From: JAATGA01 sp047605605
Lineage (GTDB): Bacteria > Pseudomonadota > Alphaproteobacteria > Rhodobacterales > Rhodobacteraceae
Length of the DNA: 23,171 nucleotides
Assembly (NCBI GenBank): GCA_047605605.1
Contig: JASGFG010000063.1
Coordinates: 1-23,171 of the forward strand
Direction: 5' to 3'
Shown here: positions 14,638 to 21,633 of the stretch, piece after piece
Layout: each line of letters begins with the position of its first letter
Position numbering within the stretch: position 1 is the first letter of the stretch
Translations under genes and position numbers: made by a program
Notes under the pieces: generated by a model
Database searches by the model: none
What the model was told of the DNA's origin: nothing
Seen by the model: only the letters and a program-made list of their open reading frames with translations

Positions 14638-15397
14638 GAGGGTGTCCGTGGTGCGAATGGTCGTGTCCGTGATCATGGGATTGATCGTGATCGTGGCTGT
14701 GATCGTGCTCGTGCCGGTAAAGCGCCAGCGCCCCCTGGGTGCCCAGCCCGAACAGCGCCCGGTATTCCGGGGCCGAGGATACCGCCCGCGGCGTGCCCTG
14801 ACAGCAGATATGCCCGTTCAGGCAGATCACCCGGTCGGACGCCGCCATGACCACATGCAGGTCGTGGCTGACCATCAGCACCGCGGCCCCGGTCTCGGTC
14901 CGCAATTCCTCGATCAGGCGGTAGAAGCCGGCTTCACCCGCCTGATCCAGCCCCTGGGTCGGTTCGTCCAGGATCAGAAGCTGCGGCTCCGACAGCAGCG
15001 CGCGCGCCAGCAGCACCCTTTGCAGCTGCCCGCCGGACAGGGCCGCGATCTGATCGCCGGCGAAGCCCTCCATCCCGGTGCGGGCCAGCGCCGCCGCCGC
15101 CGCCGCATCCGACACCCGCACCGGCAAAGACAGGAACCGCCGCACCGTCAGCGGCAATGTCCGGTCGACAGCCAGTTTCTGCGGAACATAGCCCAGACGC
15201 AGGCCGGGCGCGCGCCGGATATGTCCGGCGTCGGCCCGCAGAACGCCGATCAGCGCCTTCATCAGCGTGGTCTTGCCCGATCCGTTGGGGCCGAGAACGG
15301 TCACGATCTCGCCCCTGCCGACGCTCAGCGAGACATCGCGCAGGACGACCGCCTCGCCATGGCGCACGGTCAGTCCCCTTGCATCGATCAGGCTCAT
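14630..15397 (-). CDS. znuC: Zinc ABC importer ATP-binding protein ZnuC with His-rich tail
   Basis: ATPase of 255 residues: Walker A GPNGSGKTT (36-44), signature LSGGQLQRVLLARAL, Walker B LLILDEPTQGLD and H-loop MVSHDLHVV. The last 27 residues (about 229-255) hold 13 histidines in H-D-H-S-H type repeats, a likely zinc-binding or sensing extension in the cytoplasm. ZnuC proteins often end in a histidine-containing tail, and this one is rich. The start ATG at 15397-15395 overlaps the zur stop by 4 bases (ATGA). A start nine residues earlier is open but lies within zur. The gene order zur-znuC-znuB and the overlaps point to one transcript. Confidence 0.94.
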   Translation of the reverse strand: MSLIDARGLTVRHGEAVVLRDVSLSVGRGEIVTVLGPNGSGKTTLMKALIGVLRADAGHIRRAPGLRLGYVPQKLAVDRTLPLTVRRFLSLPVRVSDAAAAAALARTGMEGFAGDQIAALSGGQLQRVLLARALLSEPQLLILDEPTQGLDQAGEAGFYRLIEELRTETGAAVLMVSHDLHVVMAASDRVICLNGHICCQGTPRAVSSAPEYRALFGLGTQGALALYRHEHDHSHDHDQSHDHGHDHSHHGHPHA

Positions 15398-15885
15398 GCC
15401 GGGGTCTTTCCACAGGCGGGACAAAGGCCCAAGGCCTCGACATTGGCGCGTTCGACCGTAAAGCCCAGATTGGCGGCGGCTGTGTCCAGCGCGGCACGGA
15501 CCGGGGCGGCAGGGGCCTCGGCCACGGCATTGCAGGCGCGGCAGATCAGAAAGGCTGGCGCATGATCTTCGCCCGGATGCATACAGGCGGCAAAGGCGTT
15601 CAGGCGGCGGATGCGATGCGCAAGGCCCTGATCCTCAAGAAATTCCAGCGCGCGATAGGCGACGGGGGGCTGGTTGCCGAACCCCTCGGCGGCCAGCCGT
15701 TGCAGCACGTCATAGGCGCCAAGGGCGCGATGCTCCTCCAGCAGGATTTCCAGCACGCGCCGTCGCACCGGCGTCATCCGCCCGCCCTGCGCCGAAACGA
15801 GCGCATCGGCCCGCGCCAGCACATCGGTGCGGCAATGCGCATGGTCATGCGCGGCAAAGGCGGGATCGGTCGCGGCAGGGGACAT
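15394..15885 (-). CDS. zur: Zinc-responsive repressor Zur (Fur family)
   Basis: Fur-family regulator of 163 residues. The winged-helix part has MTPVRRRVLEILLEEHRALGAY and PVAYRALEFLEDQGLAHRI, as in Zur proteins. Zinc-site residues include HPGEDH, C-R-A-C near the middle and C-P-A-C near the C-terminus, the two CxxC pairs of the structural zinc site. When zinc is plentiful, Zur binds DNA and shuts off znu genes. The start ATG at 15885-15883 is chosen because it gives a usual Zur N-terminus; an upstream in-frame ATG would extend it through the promoter and Zur box. It is divergent from znuA across 75 bases, with the Zur box over its -10 element, so it should repress itself as well. Confidence 0.93.
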   Translation of the reverse strand: MSPAATDPAFAAHDHAHCRTDVLARADALVSAQGGRMTPVRRRVLEILLEEHRALGAYDVLQRLAAEGFGNQPPVAYRALEFLEDQGLAHRIRRLNAFAACMHPGEDHAPAFLICRACNAVAEAPAAPVRAALDTAAANLGFTVERANVEALGLCPACGKTPA

Positions 15886-15903
15886 GGCGGGCACGACTCT
15901 CTC

Positions 15904-15909
15904 TTGACA
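15904..15909 (+). promoter_or_regulatory. znuA -35 element
   Basis: A perfect TTGACA lies 52 bases before the znuA ATG. The Zur palindrome begins one base after it, in the spacer. No strong -10 is seen 16-18 bases downstream (TAAGCC or ACTAAG), so the assignment is tentative. Confidence 0.4.
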
Positions 15910-15924
15910 TGTTATATCATAACA
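15910..15924. promoter_or_regulatory. Zur box (operator of zur-znuCB and znuA)
   Basis: TGTTAT-ATC-ATAACA is a perfect palindrome of the Zur consensus type (GTTATA..TATAAC). It covers the - strand -10 (TATAAC, 15911-15916) and abuts the TTGACA of znuA, so one bound Zur dimer can block both directions. Confidence 0.85.
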
Positions 15925-15939
15925 AACTAAGCCTGCCAC
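15911..15939 (-). promoter_or_regulatory. zur-znuCB promoter
   Basis: On the - strand, GTGGCA (15934-15939, 4 of 6 to TTGACA) and TATAAC (15911-15916, 5 of 6 to TATAAT) are 17 bases apart. The Zur palindrome covers the -10. Confidence 0.5.
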
Positions 15940-15960
15940 AGCGAAACCGGAAGGCCCGAA

Positions 15961-16893
15961 ATGAATCGTTATATCATATCATCCATCCTTGCCACCCTGT
16001 CCTTCGCACCCGCCTTGCGGGCCGAGGTGCCAATGGTCGTGACCGACATTCCGCCAGTGGGCGCGCTGGTGGCGCAGGTCATGGGCGATCTGGGCGCGCC
16101 GCAGGTGCTGCTGACCGCGGGGGCGGACCCGCATGACTTTCAACTCCGCCCCAGCCAGGCGCGGCTGCTGTCGCAGGCGGGCCTCGTCGTCTGGATCGGG
16201 CCGGAACTGACGCCGTGGCTGGACCATACGCTGGACGGCATGGCGAGCGGCGCGCGGCTGGGGCTGCTGGCAACGCCGGGCACGCATCTGCGCCACTTCT
16301 CGCACGAAGAGGCAGAGGCCGAAGAACAGGAACATGCCGCCGATGGCGAAGGGCATGACCACGATCATGGCCATTCCGACATCGACCCCCATGCCTGGCT
16401 GAACCCCGAGAACGCCGAAGTCTGGCTGCCCGCCATCGCGGCGGAACTGTCGCGGCTGGACCCCGAACATGCCGCGACCTATGCCGCCAATGCGCAAGCT
16501 GCGGTCTTGGCGACACAGGCGCTGGACGCGCGCATCGCCGCGAAATTCGCGCCGGTCAAGGATCGTCCCTTCGTCACCTATCACGCGGCTTTCGGCTATC
16601 TGGTGGGTCATTACGGGCTGACGCAACTCGGCTCCGTGGCCGAGGGCGATGCCCATTCCCCCGGCGCCGCGCGGTTGAAATCCCTGCGCGACAGCCTTGG
16701 CGGCAAGGCGGTCTGCCTTTTCCCCGAGGCGCAGCATGATCCCGCCCTGCTGACGCAGATGGCCGATGCGGCAGGGGCACGGACCGGCCAGCCGCTCGAC
16801 CCCGAGGGAACCAGCATCGACCCCGGCCCCGATGCCTATGCGAAGGTCATGGAAGGCCTTGCCGACACCATGGTCGACTGCCTGGCGCGCTGA
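15961..16893 (+). CDS. znuA: Periplasmic zinc-binding protein ZnuA
   Basis: Cluster A-I metal-binding protein of 310 residues. The start ATG 15961 has GGAAGG (15949-15954) at 6 bases. The signal peptide, about residues 1-21, ends ALRA before EVPMVVTD. Likely zinc ligands are H58 (in DPHDFQLRPSQ), H144 (DPHAWLNP) and H208 (TYHAAFGY), which match the spacing in characterised ZnuA proteins. Between them, residues 111-139 form the histidine- and acid-rich loop (with GHDHDHGHSDID) that helps collect zinc. It is divergent from zur-znuC-znuB and under the same Zur box; a second Zur-like sequence covers its first codons. A GC stem with TTTT follows its stop. Confidence 0.95.
   Translation: MNRYIISSILATLSFAPALRAEVPMVVTDIPPVGALVAQVMGDLGAPQVLLTAGADPHDFQLRPSQARLLSQAGLVVWIGPELTPWLDHTLDGMASGARLGLLATPGTHLRHFSHEEAEAEEQEHAADGEGHDHDHGHSDIDPHAWLNPENAEVWLPAIAAELSRLDPEHAATYAANAQAAVLATQALDARIAAKFAPVKDRPFVTYHAAFGYLVGHYGLTQLGSVAEGDAHSPGAARLKSLRDSLGGKAVCLFPEAQHDPALLTQMADAAGARTGQPLDPEGTSIDPGPDAYAKVMEGLADTMVDCLAR
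15967..15981. promoter_or_regulatory. Second, Zur-like site over the znuA start codons
   Basis: GTTATATCATA (15968-15978) is identical to 11 bases of the first Zur box, and 13 of 15 bases match over the full box. It starts 57 bases after the first and codes for R-Y-I-I of ZnuA. It may be a second, weaker operator that blocks elongation or helps looping, or a chance result of the coding sequence. Confidence 0.4.
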
Positions 16894-16907
16894 ACTCTCG
16901 CACTGAA

Positions 16908-16938
16908 GTATCCTTGGGGGGCAGACAGCCCCCCTTTT
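16908..16938. terminator. Terminator between znuA and prs (repeat copy E)
   Basis: GGGGGGC (16916-16922) pairs with GCCCCCC (16928-16934), followed by TTTT on the + strand, a good intrinsic terminator for znuA. Read on the - strand, the palindrome lies 8 bases after the prs stop and is followed by AAGGATACTT, a shortened form of the window's repeat family. Confidence 0.75.
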
Positions 16939-16942
16939 CGCA

Positions 16943-17962
16943 TCAGACCCGCGAATACAGCCCTTCATAGATCGGGATCAGCGTCTCGGTCTCGAACAGC
17001 GACGACACCGAGGTGCCGTTCCAGGTGTTCATGATCGCCTGGGCGAACATGGGCGCGGTCGGCACGATGCGGATGTTCGACGCCGCCTTGACCTTGTCGC
17101 CCTGTTCGATGGAATCGGTGATCACCAGCGATTTCATTACCGATTTCGACACCCGTTCCACCGCCGGGCCGGACAGCACGCCATGGGTGATATAGGCGTG
17201 AACCTCGGCCGCGCCGTTTTCCATCAACAGCTCGGCCGCCTTGCACAGCGTTCCGGCCGTGTCGCAGATGTCATCCACGATGATGCATTTCTTGCCTTCG
17301 ACGCTCCCGATCACCGTCATCTCGGCGATCTCGCCCGCCTTTTCGCGGCGCTTGTCGACGATGGACAGCGGCGCGTCGATCCGCTTGGCCAGTTCGCGCG
17401 CGCGTCCCACGCCGCCGACATCGGGCGAGACGACCATGAGATCATCCATCTGCCCCATGAAATGGTGCCGGATGTCCAGCGCGAAGACCGGGCTGGCGTA
17501 AAGGTTGTCCACCGGAATGTCGAAGAAGCCCTGGATCTGCGTCGCGTGCAGGTCCAGCGTCAGCACGCGGTGGATGCCCGCCTGGGCGATCAGGTTCGCC
17601 ACCAGTTTCGCGCTGATCGGGGTGCGGGCCTTGGTGCGGCGGTCCTGCCGCGCATAGCCGAAATAGGGGATCACCGCGGTGATGCGGTCCGCCGACGACC
17701 GGCGCAGCGCATCGGCGATGATCAGCAGCTCCATCAGGTTGTCGTTCGCCGGGTTGGACGTCGGCTGGATGATATACATGTCCTCGCCGCGGACGTTTTC
17801 GTAGACCTCGACGAAAACCTCTTGGTCGTTGAACCGCTCCACCCGCGCGTCGACCAGATTGACCGACATGCCGCGGTGCATCGACATGCGGCGGGCGATG
17901 GCCTTGGCCAGCGGCAGGTTGGCATTGCCGGCGATGAGCTTCGGTTCGGTGATGGCGGGCAT
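16943..17962 (-). CDS. prs: Ribose-phosphate pyrophosphokinase (PRPP synthetase)
   Basis: Class I PRPP synthetase of 339 residues, making phosphoribosyl pyrophosphate from ribose 5-phosphate and ATP for nucleotide, histidine and NAD synthesis. Seen: RFNDQEVFVEVYENVRG near residue 43, the flexible catalytic loop YARQDRRTK (103-111), DLHATQIQGFF (137-147), VVSPDVGG (177-184) and the PRPP-binding loop CIIVDDICDTAGT (226-238). It is longer than the roughly 315-residue E. coli enzyme, as usual in alphaproteobacteria. The start ATG at 17962-17960 has AAGGA about 8 bases upstream. It is a single gene, convergent with znuA and divergent from the DsbA-like gene. No PurR-type or riboswitch sequence was recognised upstream. 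Confidence 0.96.
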   Translation of the reverse strand: MPAITEPKLIAGNANLPLAKAIARRMSMHRGMSVNLVDARVERFNDQEVFVEVYENVRGEDMYIIQPTSNPANDNLMELLIIADALRRSSADRITAVIPYFGYARQDRRTKARTPISAKLVANLIAQAGIHRVLTLDLHATQIQGFFDIPVDNLYASPVFALDIRHHFMGQMDDLMVVSPDVGGVGRARELAKRIDAPLSIVDKRREKAGEIAEMTVIGSVEGKKCIIVDDICDTAGTLCKAAELLMENGAAEVHAYITHGVLSGPAVERVSKSVMKSLVITDSIEQGDKVKAASNIRIVPTAPMFAQAIMNTWNGTSVSSLFETETLIPIYEGLYSRV

Positions 17963-18000
17963 GGGGCGTCCTTGGCAGCTTGCACAACGGATTCGTGACG

Positions 18001-18029
18001 TTGAACACGCCTTATCACCGGGCTAGGGT
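18001..18029 (+). promoter_or_regulatory. Promoter of the DsbA-like/hydrolase pair
   Basis: TTGAAC (18001-18006), a 17-base spacer and TAGGGT (18024-18029, in CTAGGGT) form a sigma-70-type promoter of the style common in Rhodobacterales. The predicted start lies about 20 bases before ATG 18058. Confidence 0.55.
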
Positions 18030-18057
18030 TCTTGGAAACCGACCAGAGGGGCGAAAA

Positions 18058-18654
18058 ATGCCGCAGATCGACTATTACTTCACGCCACGCTCGCCCTTCG
18101 TCTATCTGGCCGGGCAGCGGCTGGAGGAGATTGCGGCGCGTACCGGCGCCACCATCGTCTACAAGCCCGTCGATCCGAATGCGCTGTTCCCTCGCACCGG
18201 CGGCAAGGTCCGGGCCGAGCGCCACCCCTCGCGCAACGAATACCGCGATCAGGATCTGGCGCGACAGGCCAGGAAACTGGGCCTGCCGATCGACATCCAG
18301 CCGATGTTCCTTGGCGCGAACGTGGCGCCTGCCGCCTATGCGATCATCGCCGCGCAGCAGGCGGGCGGCGGCGATACGGGCGGTCTGGCGGCGGCCTTTT
18401 CCCGCGCCATCTGGGCCGAGGGGCGCGACATTTCCGATGATGCGGTGGTCAGGGCAGTGCTGGCCGCCCATGGCTTTGACCCGGCCATCGCCGACCGCGG
18501 AATGCTGGCCGCGGCCGAAACCTATGCCGCCAATCTGGAAGAAGCGGTGTCGCGCGGGGTGTTCGGCATCCCCTTCTATGTGGTAGGGGCCGAGAAATTC
18601 TGGGGGCAGGACCGGCTTGGCGATCTGGATCTGCATCTGCAAGGCAGGATCTGA
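18058..18654 (+). CDS. DsbA-family / 2-hydroxychromene-2-carboxylate isomerase-like protein
   Basis: Thioredoxin-fold protein of 198 residues of the kappa-GST/HCCA-isomerase group. The N-terminus, IDYYFTPRSPFVYLAGQRLEE, has the SP.VYLA pattern with S12, and there is no CxxC, so it is not a disulfide oxidoreductase. The C-terminal GVFGIPFYVVGAEKFWGQDRL holds the conserved cis-proline segment and the F-WGQDRL block of the family. True HCCA isomerases act in naphthalene catabolism, but no such genes are nearby, so a glutathione-dependent or unknown isomerase role is as likely. ATG 18058 has GAGGGG (18046-18051) at 6 bases and lies after a TTGAAC/TAGGGT promoter. Its stop directly abuts the ATG of the hydrolase gene. 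Confidence 0.85.
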   Translation: MPQIDYYFTPRSPFVYLAGQRLEEIAARTGATIVYKPVDPNALFPRTGGKVRAERHPSRNEYRDQDLARQARKLGLPIDIQPMFLGANVAPAAYAIIAAQQAGGGDTGGLAAAFSRAIWAEGRDISDDAVVRAVLAAHGFDPAIADRGMLAAAETYAANLEEAVSRGVFGIPFYVVGAEKFWGQDRLGDLDLHLQGRI

Positions 18655-19488
18655 ATGACGACGGACATCTTCGACGGGCACCCGACCGCCTGGCGGATCT
18701 GGGACAAGGGCGGTGCGCGCCCCGTTCTGGCGCTGCACTGCTCGCTGGCGCATGGCGGGGCCTGGGCCGGGCTGGTGGAGCGGCTTTCGGGCATCACCGT
18801 CACCGCGCCGGATCAGCCGGGCCATGGCAACAGCGCCGACTGGGACGGCGTGACCGAGCTTCAGGGACTGAGCGCGCGCATCGCCATCGCGATGATCGAG
18901 CGGGCGGGGGGCGGTCCGGTCGATCTGTTCGGCCATTCCTTCGGCGGCACGGTGGCCCTGCGGTTGGCGCTGGACCGGCCCGATCTGGTGCGCAGCCTGA
19001 TGCTGGTGGAGCCTGTGCTTTTCGCTGCCGCCCATGCGGCGGGGGCGCCGGAATGGGCGGACTATCAGGCGGCGAATGCCGGATTCGAGGCGCTGCTGGC
19101 CGAAGGCCGCCGGGACGAGGCGGCGGCGGCCTTCCATGCGCAATGGGGCAACGGGCAGACCCTTGCCTCGCTGCCCGAACGGCAGCGGCGCTATATCCTC
19201 GACCGCATCCATCTGATCGCCGCGCAGGCCCCCGCGCTGGTTCAAGACGCAGGCAACCTTCTGGCCGCCGGCCGGATGGAGGCGCTGCAAGTGCCCGTGC
19301 TGCTGGCCGAGGGCGAGAGGAGTCCGCCCGTCGTTGGCGCCATCCAGTCGGAACTGGCGCGGCGCCTGCCCATGGCGCGGCGTGTGTCCATCGCGGGGGC
19401 CGGGCACATGCTGCCGATCAGCCATGGCGCGGCCCTGGCTTCCGAGGTGCAGGCCCATCTGGATGCGGTGTGCAGCGCGGTGGCGTAG
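18655..19488 (+). CDS. Alpha/beta hydrolase
   Basis: Alpha/beta-hydrolase-fold protein of 277 residues. Features: HCSLAHGGAW (28-37) at the oxyanion-hole position, PDQPGHGNS (52-60), nucleophile elbow GHSFGG with S95, and GAGHMLPISH near the C-terminus, which gives the catalytic histidine. There is no signal peptide, so it is cytosolic. The ATG is immediately after the stop of the upstream gene (TGAATG), and the two probably form a two-gene operon. The substrate is unknown; esterase, lactonase or haloperoxidase-like activities are all possible. Repeat copy F begins 2 bases after its stop. Confidence 0.87.
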   Translation: MTTDIFDGHPTAWRIWDKGGARPVLALHCSLAHGGAWAGLVERLSGITVTAPDQPGHGNSADWDGVTELQGLSARIAIAMIERAGGGPVDLFGHSFGGTVALRLALDRPDLVRSLMLVEPVLFAAAHAAGAPEWADYQAANAGFEALLAEGRRDEAAAAFHAQWGNGQTLASLPERQRRYILDRIHLIAAQAPALVQDAGNLLAAGRMEALQVPVLLAEGERSPPVVGAIQSELARRLPMARRVSIAGAGHMLPISHGAALASEVQAHLDAVCSAVA

Positions 19489-19490
19489 CA

Positions 19491-19542
19491 GCGGGGGTTT
19501 CACACCCCCGCACCCCCGTGGAGTATTTCCAAAAGGGGAAGA
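19491..19542 (+). repeat. Repeat copy F, after the hydrolase gene
   Basis: Perfect stem GCGGGGGT-TTCAC-ACCCCCGC (19491-19511), then ACCCCCGTGGAGTATTTCC and AAAAGGGGAAG. This is the closest match to the copy inside xdhB. It starts 2 bases after the hydrolase stop and separates it from the convergent threonine-aldolase-like gene. Confidence 0.8.
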
Positions 19543-19548
19543 GAGGGA

Positions 19549-20577
19549 TCAGCCCCTCAGCGCGTCGACAAAGGCATCCACATCGGCATCCGTGGTCGAC
19601 CAGGAGGTGACAAGGCGCGCGGCCTCGCGCTCGGGCGGGGCGGGCATGTCATAATAGACCGCGCCTGCGCGTTGCAGGCGGGCGTGGCCGCCGGTGTCCC
19701 ATTCGGCGAAGATGATGTTCGCCTGGGCCGGGTCGATGAAGCGCAGCCCGCCGATCGTGGACAGACCTTCCGCCAGTCGCGCACAGGCGGCGTTGGCCCG
19801 CGCGGCAAGGCGCAGCCAGAGGTCGTCTTGCAGATAGGCCTCGAACTGGGCGGAGAGATAGCGGTGTTTCGAGAAAAGATGCGCGCCCCGCTTGCGGCGC
19901 AGCTCGAACTCCCACGCATGGGCGGGATCGAACAGCACCACCGCCTCGACCCCCATCAGCCCGTTCTTGGTGCCGCCAAAGGACAGAACGTCCACCCCCG
20001 CGCGCCATGTCATTTCCGACGGCGTGGCGCCGGTCGCGGCAAGGGCATTGGCAAAGCGCGCGCCGTCCAGATGCACGGGCAGGCCGTGGCCCCTGGCGAT
20101 GGCGGCAAGCTCGGCGATCTGGGCCACGGTATAGACCGTGCCGCGTTCGGTCACATTGGTCAGCGACAGCATTCCGCGCTGTGCGTTATGGACGCTGCCG
20201 CCCGCGGTATTCACCGCCGCGCGCAGGGTGGCCGGGTCGATCCGACCGTGCGCCCCCGCCAGAGGCATGAGTTTCGCGCCATGGCTGTAGAATTCGGGCG
20301 CGTTGCATTCGTCCTCTTCTATATGCGCATGGGCGTGGCAGAACACCGTGCCCCATGGCGGGCAGAGCAGGCCGACCGTCAGCGCATTCGCCGCCGTGCC
20401 GGTGGCGACAAGATAGACCTCGGCCTCGGGTGCCTCGAACAGCTCGCGGATCAGGCCGCGCACGCGGCCCATGATCTCGTCCGCGCCATAGGACCGCGCA
20501 TAGCCTTCGTTCGCGCGGGCGAGCGCGGCCATGACTTCGGGTGCAACGGCGGCGGCGTTGTCGGAGGTGAAGAACAT
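19549..20577 (-). CDS. Threonine aldolase-family PLP enzyme
   Basis: Beta-eliminating lyase/threonine aldolase family, PLP-dependent, 342 residues. Family features: FTSDNAAAVAPEVM at the start, GTAANALT (60-67) for the phosphate-binding side, HAHAHIEEDE (81-90), HLDGARFANAL (169-179) with the PLP-nitrogen aspartate, and SFGGTKNG (199-206) with K204 as the Schiff-base lysine. The expected reaction is cleavage of L-threonine or allo-threonine to glycine and acetaldehyde; family relatives also act on other beta-hydroxy amino acids. Its ATG shares one base with the stop of the upstream YcgN-type gene (TGATG), so it is the last gene of a - strand operon and ends at repeat copy F. Confidence 0.88.
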   Translation of the reverse strand: MFFTSDNAAAVAPEVMAALARANEGYARSYGADEIMGRVRGLIRELFEAPEAEVYLVATGTAANALTVGLLCPPWGTVFCHAHAHIEEDECNAPEFYSHGAKLMPLAGAHGRIDPATLRAAVNTAGGSVHNAQRGMLSLTNVTERGTVYTVAQIAELAAIARGHGLPVHLDGARFANALAATGATPSEMTWRAGVDVLSFGGTKNGLMGVEAVVLFDPAHAWEFELRRKRGAHLFSKHRYLSAQFEAYLQDDLWLRLAARANAACARLAEGLSTIGGLRFIDPAQANIIFAEWDTGGHARLQRAGAVYYDMPAPPEREAARLVTSWSTTDADVDAFVDALRG

Positions 20578-21074
20578 CAGGGCTTTTCCTCGATCACGTA
20601 ATCTTCCCAGTCATCCTCGGCCACCTCCAACTCGGACACCGTCCAGCCGCGGACCGAGGCGCCGGCGGCATGGATGGATTCCGGGTCGCCGGTCAGCAGA
20701 GGGTGCCAGGCGGGCAGGGACTTGCCCTCTTGCAGCAGGCGATAGGCGCAGGTGCGCGGCAGCCAATAGGCGATCTGCGCCAGCTTTTTCGGGGTCAGGC
20801 TGACGCAATCGGGCACGAACTGGTGGCGGATCGGGTATTGGGTGCAGCGGCAGGTGTCGCCATCCAGCAGGCGGCAGGCGATGCGGGTGAAATCGACCTC
20901 GCCCGTATCCTCGTATTCGATCTTGTTCAGGCAGCACTTGCCGCAGCCGTCGCACAGCGCCTCCCATTCGGCGGGGCGCATCTTCTTCAGCGGGATGGTT
21001 TCCCAGAAGCGGGGGCGAAGCTGGGGCGGGCTGGCCTGAAAGGCGGGCGGTTGCTTGGACATGGGGGCCAACAT
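20577..21074 (-). CDS. YcgN-family cysteine cluster protein
   Basis: UPF0260/YcgN-type protein of 165 residues. The hallmark is CDGCGKCCLNK, with further cysteines in ACRLLDGDTCRC, PDC and RTCAYR, which could bind a zinc or iron-sulfur centre. RPRFWETIPLKKMRPAEWEALC is typical of the family's N-terminal part. The function of the family is not known to me. Two starts are possible: ATG at 21074 (MLAPMSKQ) with a weak AGG upstream, or ATG at 21062 (MSKQ); the first is used. The GNAT gene stop lies 4 bases before the first option, so translation is probably coupled. Confidence 0.85.
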   Translation of the reverse strand: MLAPMSKQPPAFQASPPQLRPRFWETIPLKKMRPAEWEALCDGCGKCCLNKIEYEDTGEVDFTRIACRLLDGDTCRCTQYPIRHQFVPDCVSLTPKKLAQIAYWLPRTCAYRLLQEGKSLPAWHPLLTGDPESIHAAGASVRGWTVSELEVAEDDWEDYVIEEKP

Positions 21075-21078
21075 GCGC

Positions 21079-21633
21079 CTAAAGACGGGCGTGTTGAAGG
21101 GGGGTGATGCGCCAGACGACATGCGGGCGCATCGGATTGCCCTCGGCCACGCGGGGGTGATCGCGGTCCAGATCCGGCGCGCGGGTCATGCCGATCCGCG
21201 CCATCACCGCCTGCGAGGGCAGGTTCGCCGCGGCCGTCCAGGCCAGGATCTGCGGCAGGCCCATGACCCGGAAGCCATGGTCCAGCCAGGCGCGCGCGCC
21301 TTCGGTCGCATAGCCCCGGCCATGGTGTTCGGGCGCAAGGCGCCAGCCGATTTCGGTTTCGCCATCGAGGCCCGGGCCCGCATCCTTCATCCGCGCCATG
21401 CCGATGAAGCCCAGGAACAGCCCGTCCGCCTTGCGCTCGGCCACGGCGAAGGCCATGCCCTCTTCCGCCTGCCGGGCCATCAGCCGCTCAAAGCTGGCGT
21501 TGCTTTGATCTTCGGTGATGGGATGGGGGAAATAGAGCGTCGTGCGCGGCTGCACGTTCATCGCGGCGAAAGGCGCGCGGTCGCGTGGCCGCCACGGGCG
21601 CAGGATCAGGCGCGGGGTTTCAAGCACCGTCAT
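21079..21633 (-). CDS. GNAT-family N-acetyltransferase (RimJ/RimL type)
   Basis: Acetyltransferase of 184 residues. It starts with TPRLILRPWRPRDRAPFAAMN, common in RimJ/RimL-type GNATs. The block ETEIGWRLAPEHHGRGYATEGARAWL contains the acetyl-CoA pyrophosphate-binding HGRGYATE signature (Q/R-x-x-G-x-G/A), and NLPSQAVMARIGM is the family's N.SQ.V..K.GM segment. It transfers an acetyl group to an unknown amine, perhaps a protein N-terminus or small molecule. The start overlaps the ribF stop by 4 bases (ATGA, 21630-21633). Confidence 0.9.
   Translation of the reverse strand: MTVLETPRLILRPWRPRDRAPFAAMNVQPRTTLYFPHPITEDQSNASFERLMARQAEEGMAFAVAERKADGLFLGFIGMARMKDAGPGLDGETEIGWRLAPEHHGRGYATEGARAWLDHGFRVMGLPQILAWTAAANLPSQAVMARIGMTRAPDLDRDHPRVAEGNPMRPHVVWRITPLQHARL

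Noticed and set aside
14640..14716. Possible tandem DNA repeat (GTGATC/CGTGAT units)
   Set aside because: It is explained by histidine and aspartate codons of the ZnuC tail.
18058..19488. DsbA-like/hydrolase pair as an aromatic-degradation operon
   Set aside because: HCCA-isomerase similarity alone does not support it; no dioxygenase, aldolase or regulator genes of such a pathway are in the window.
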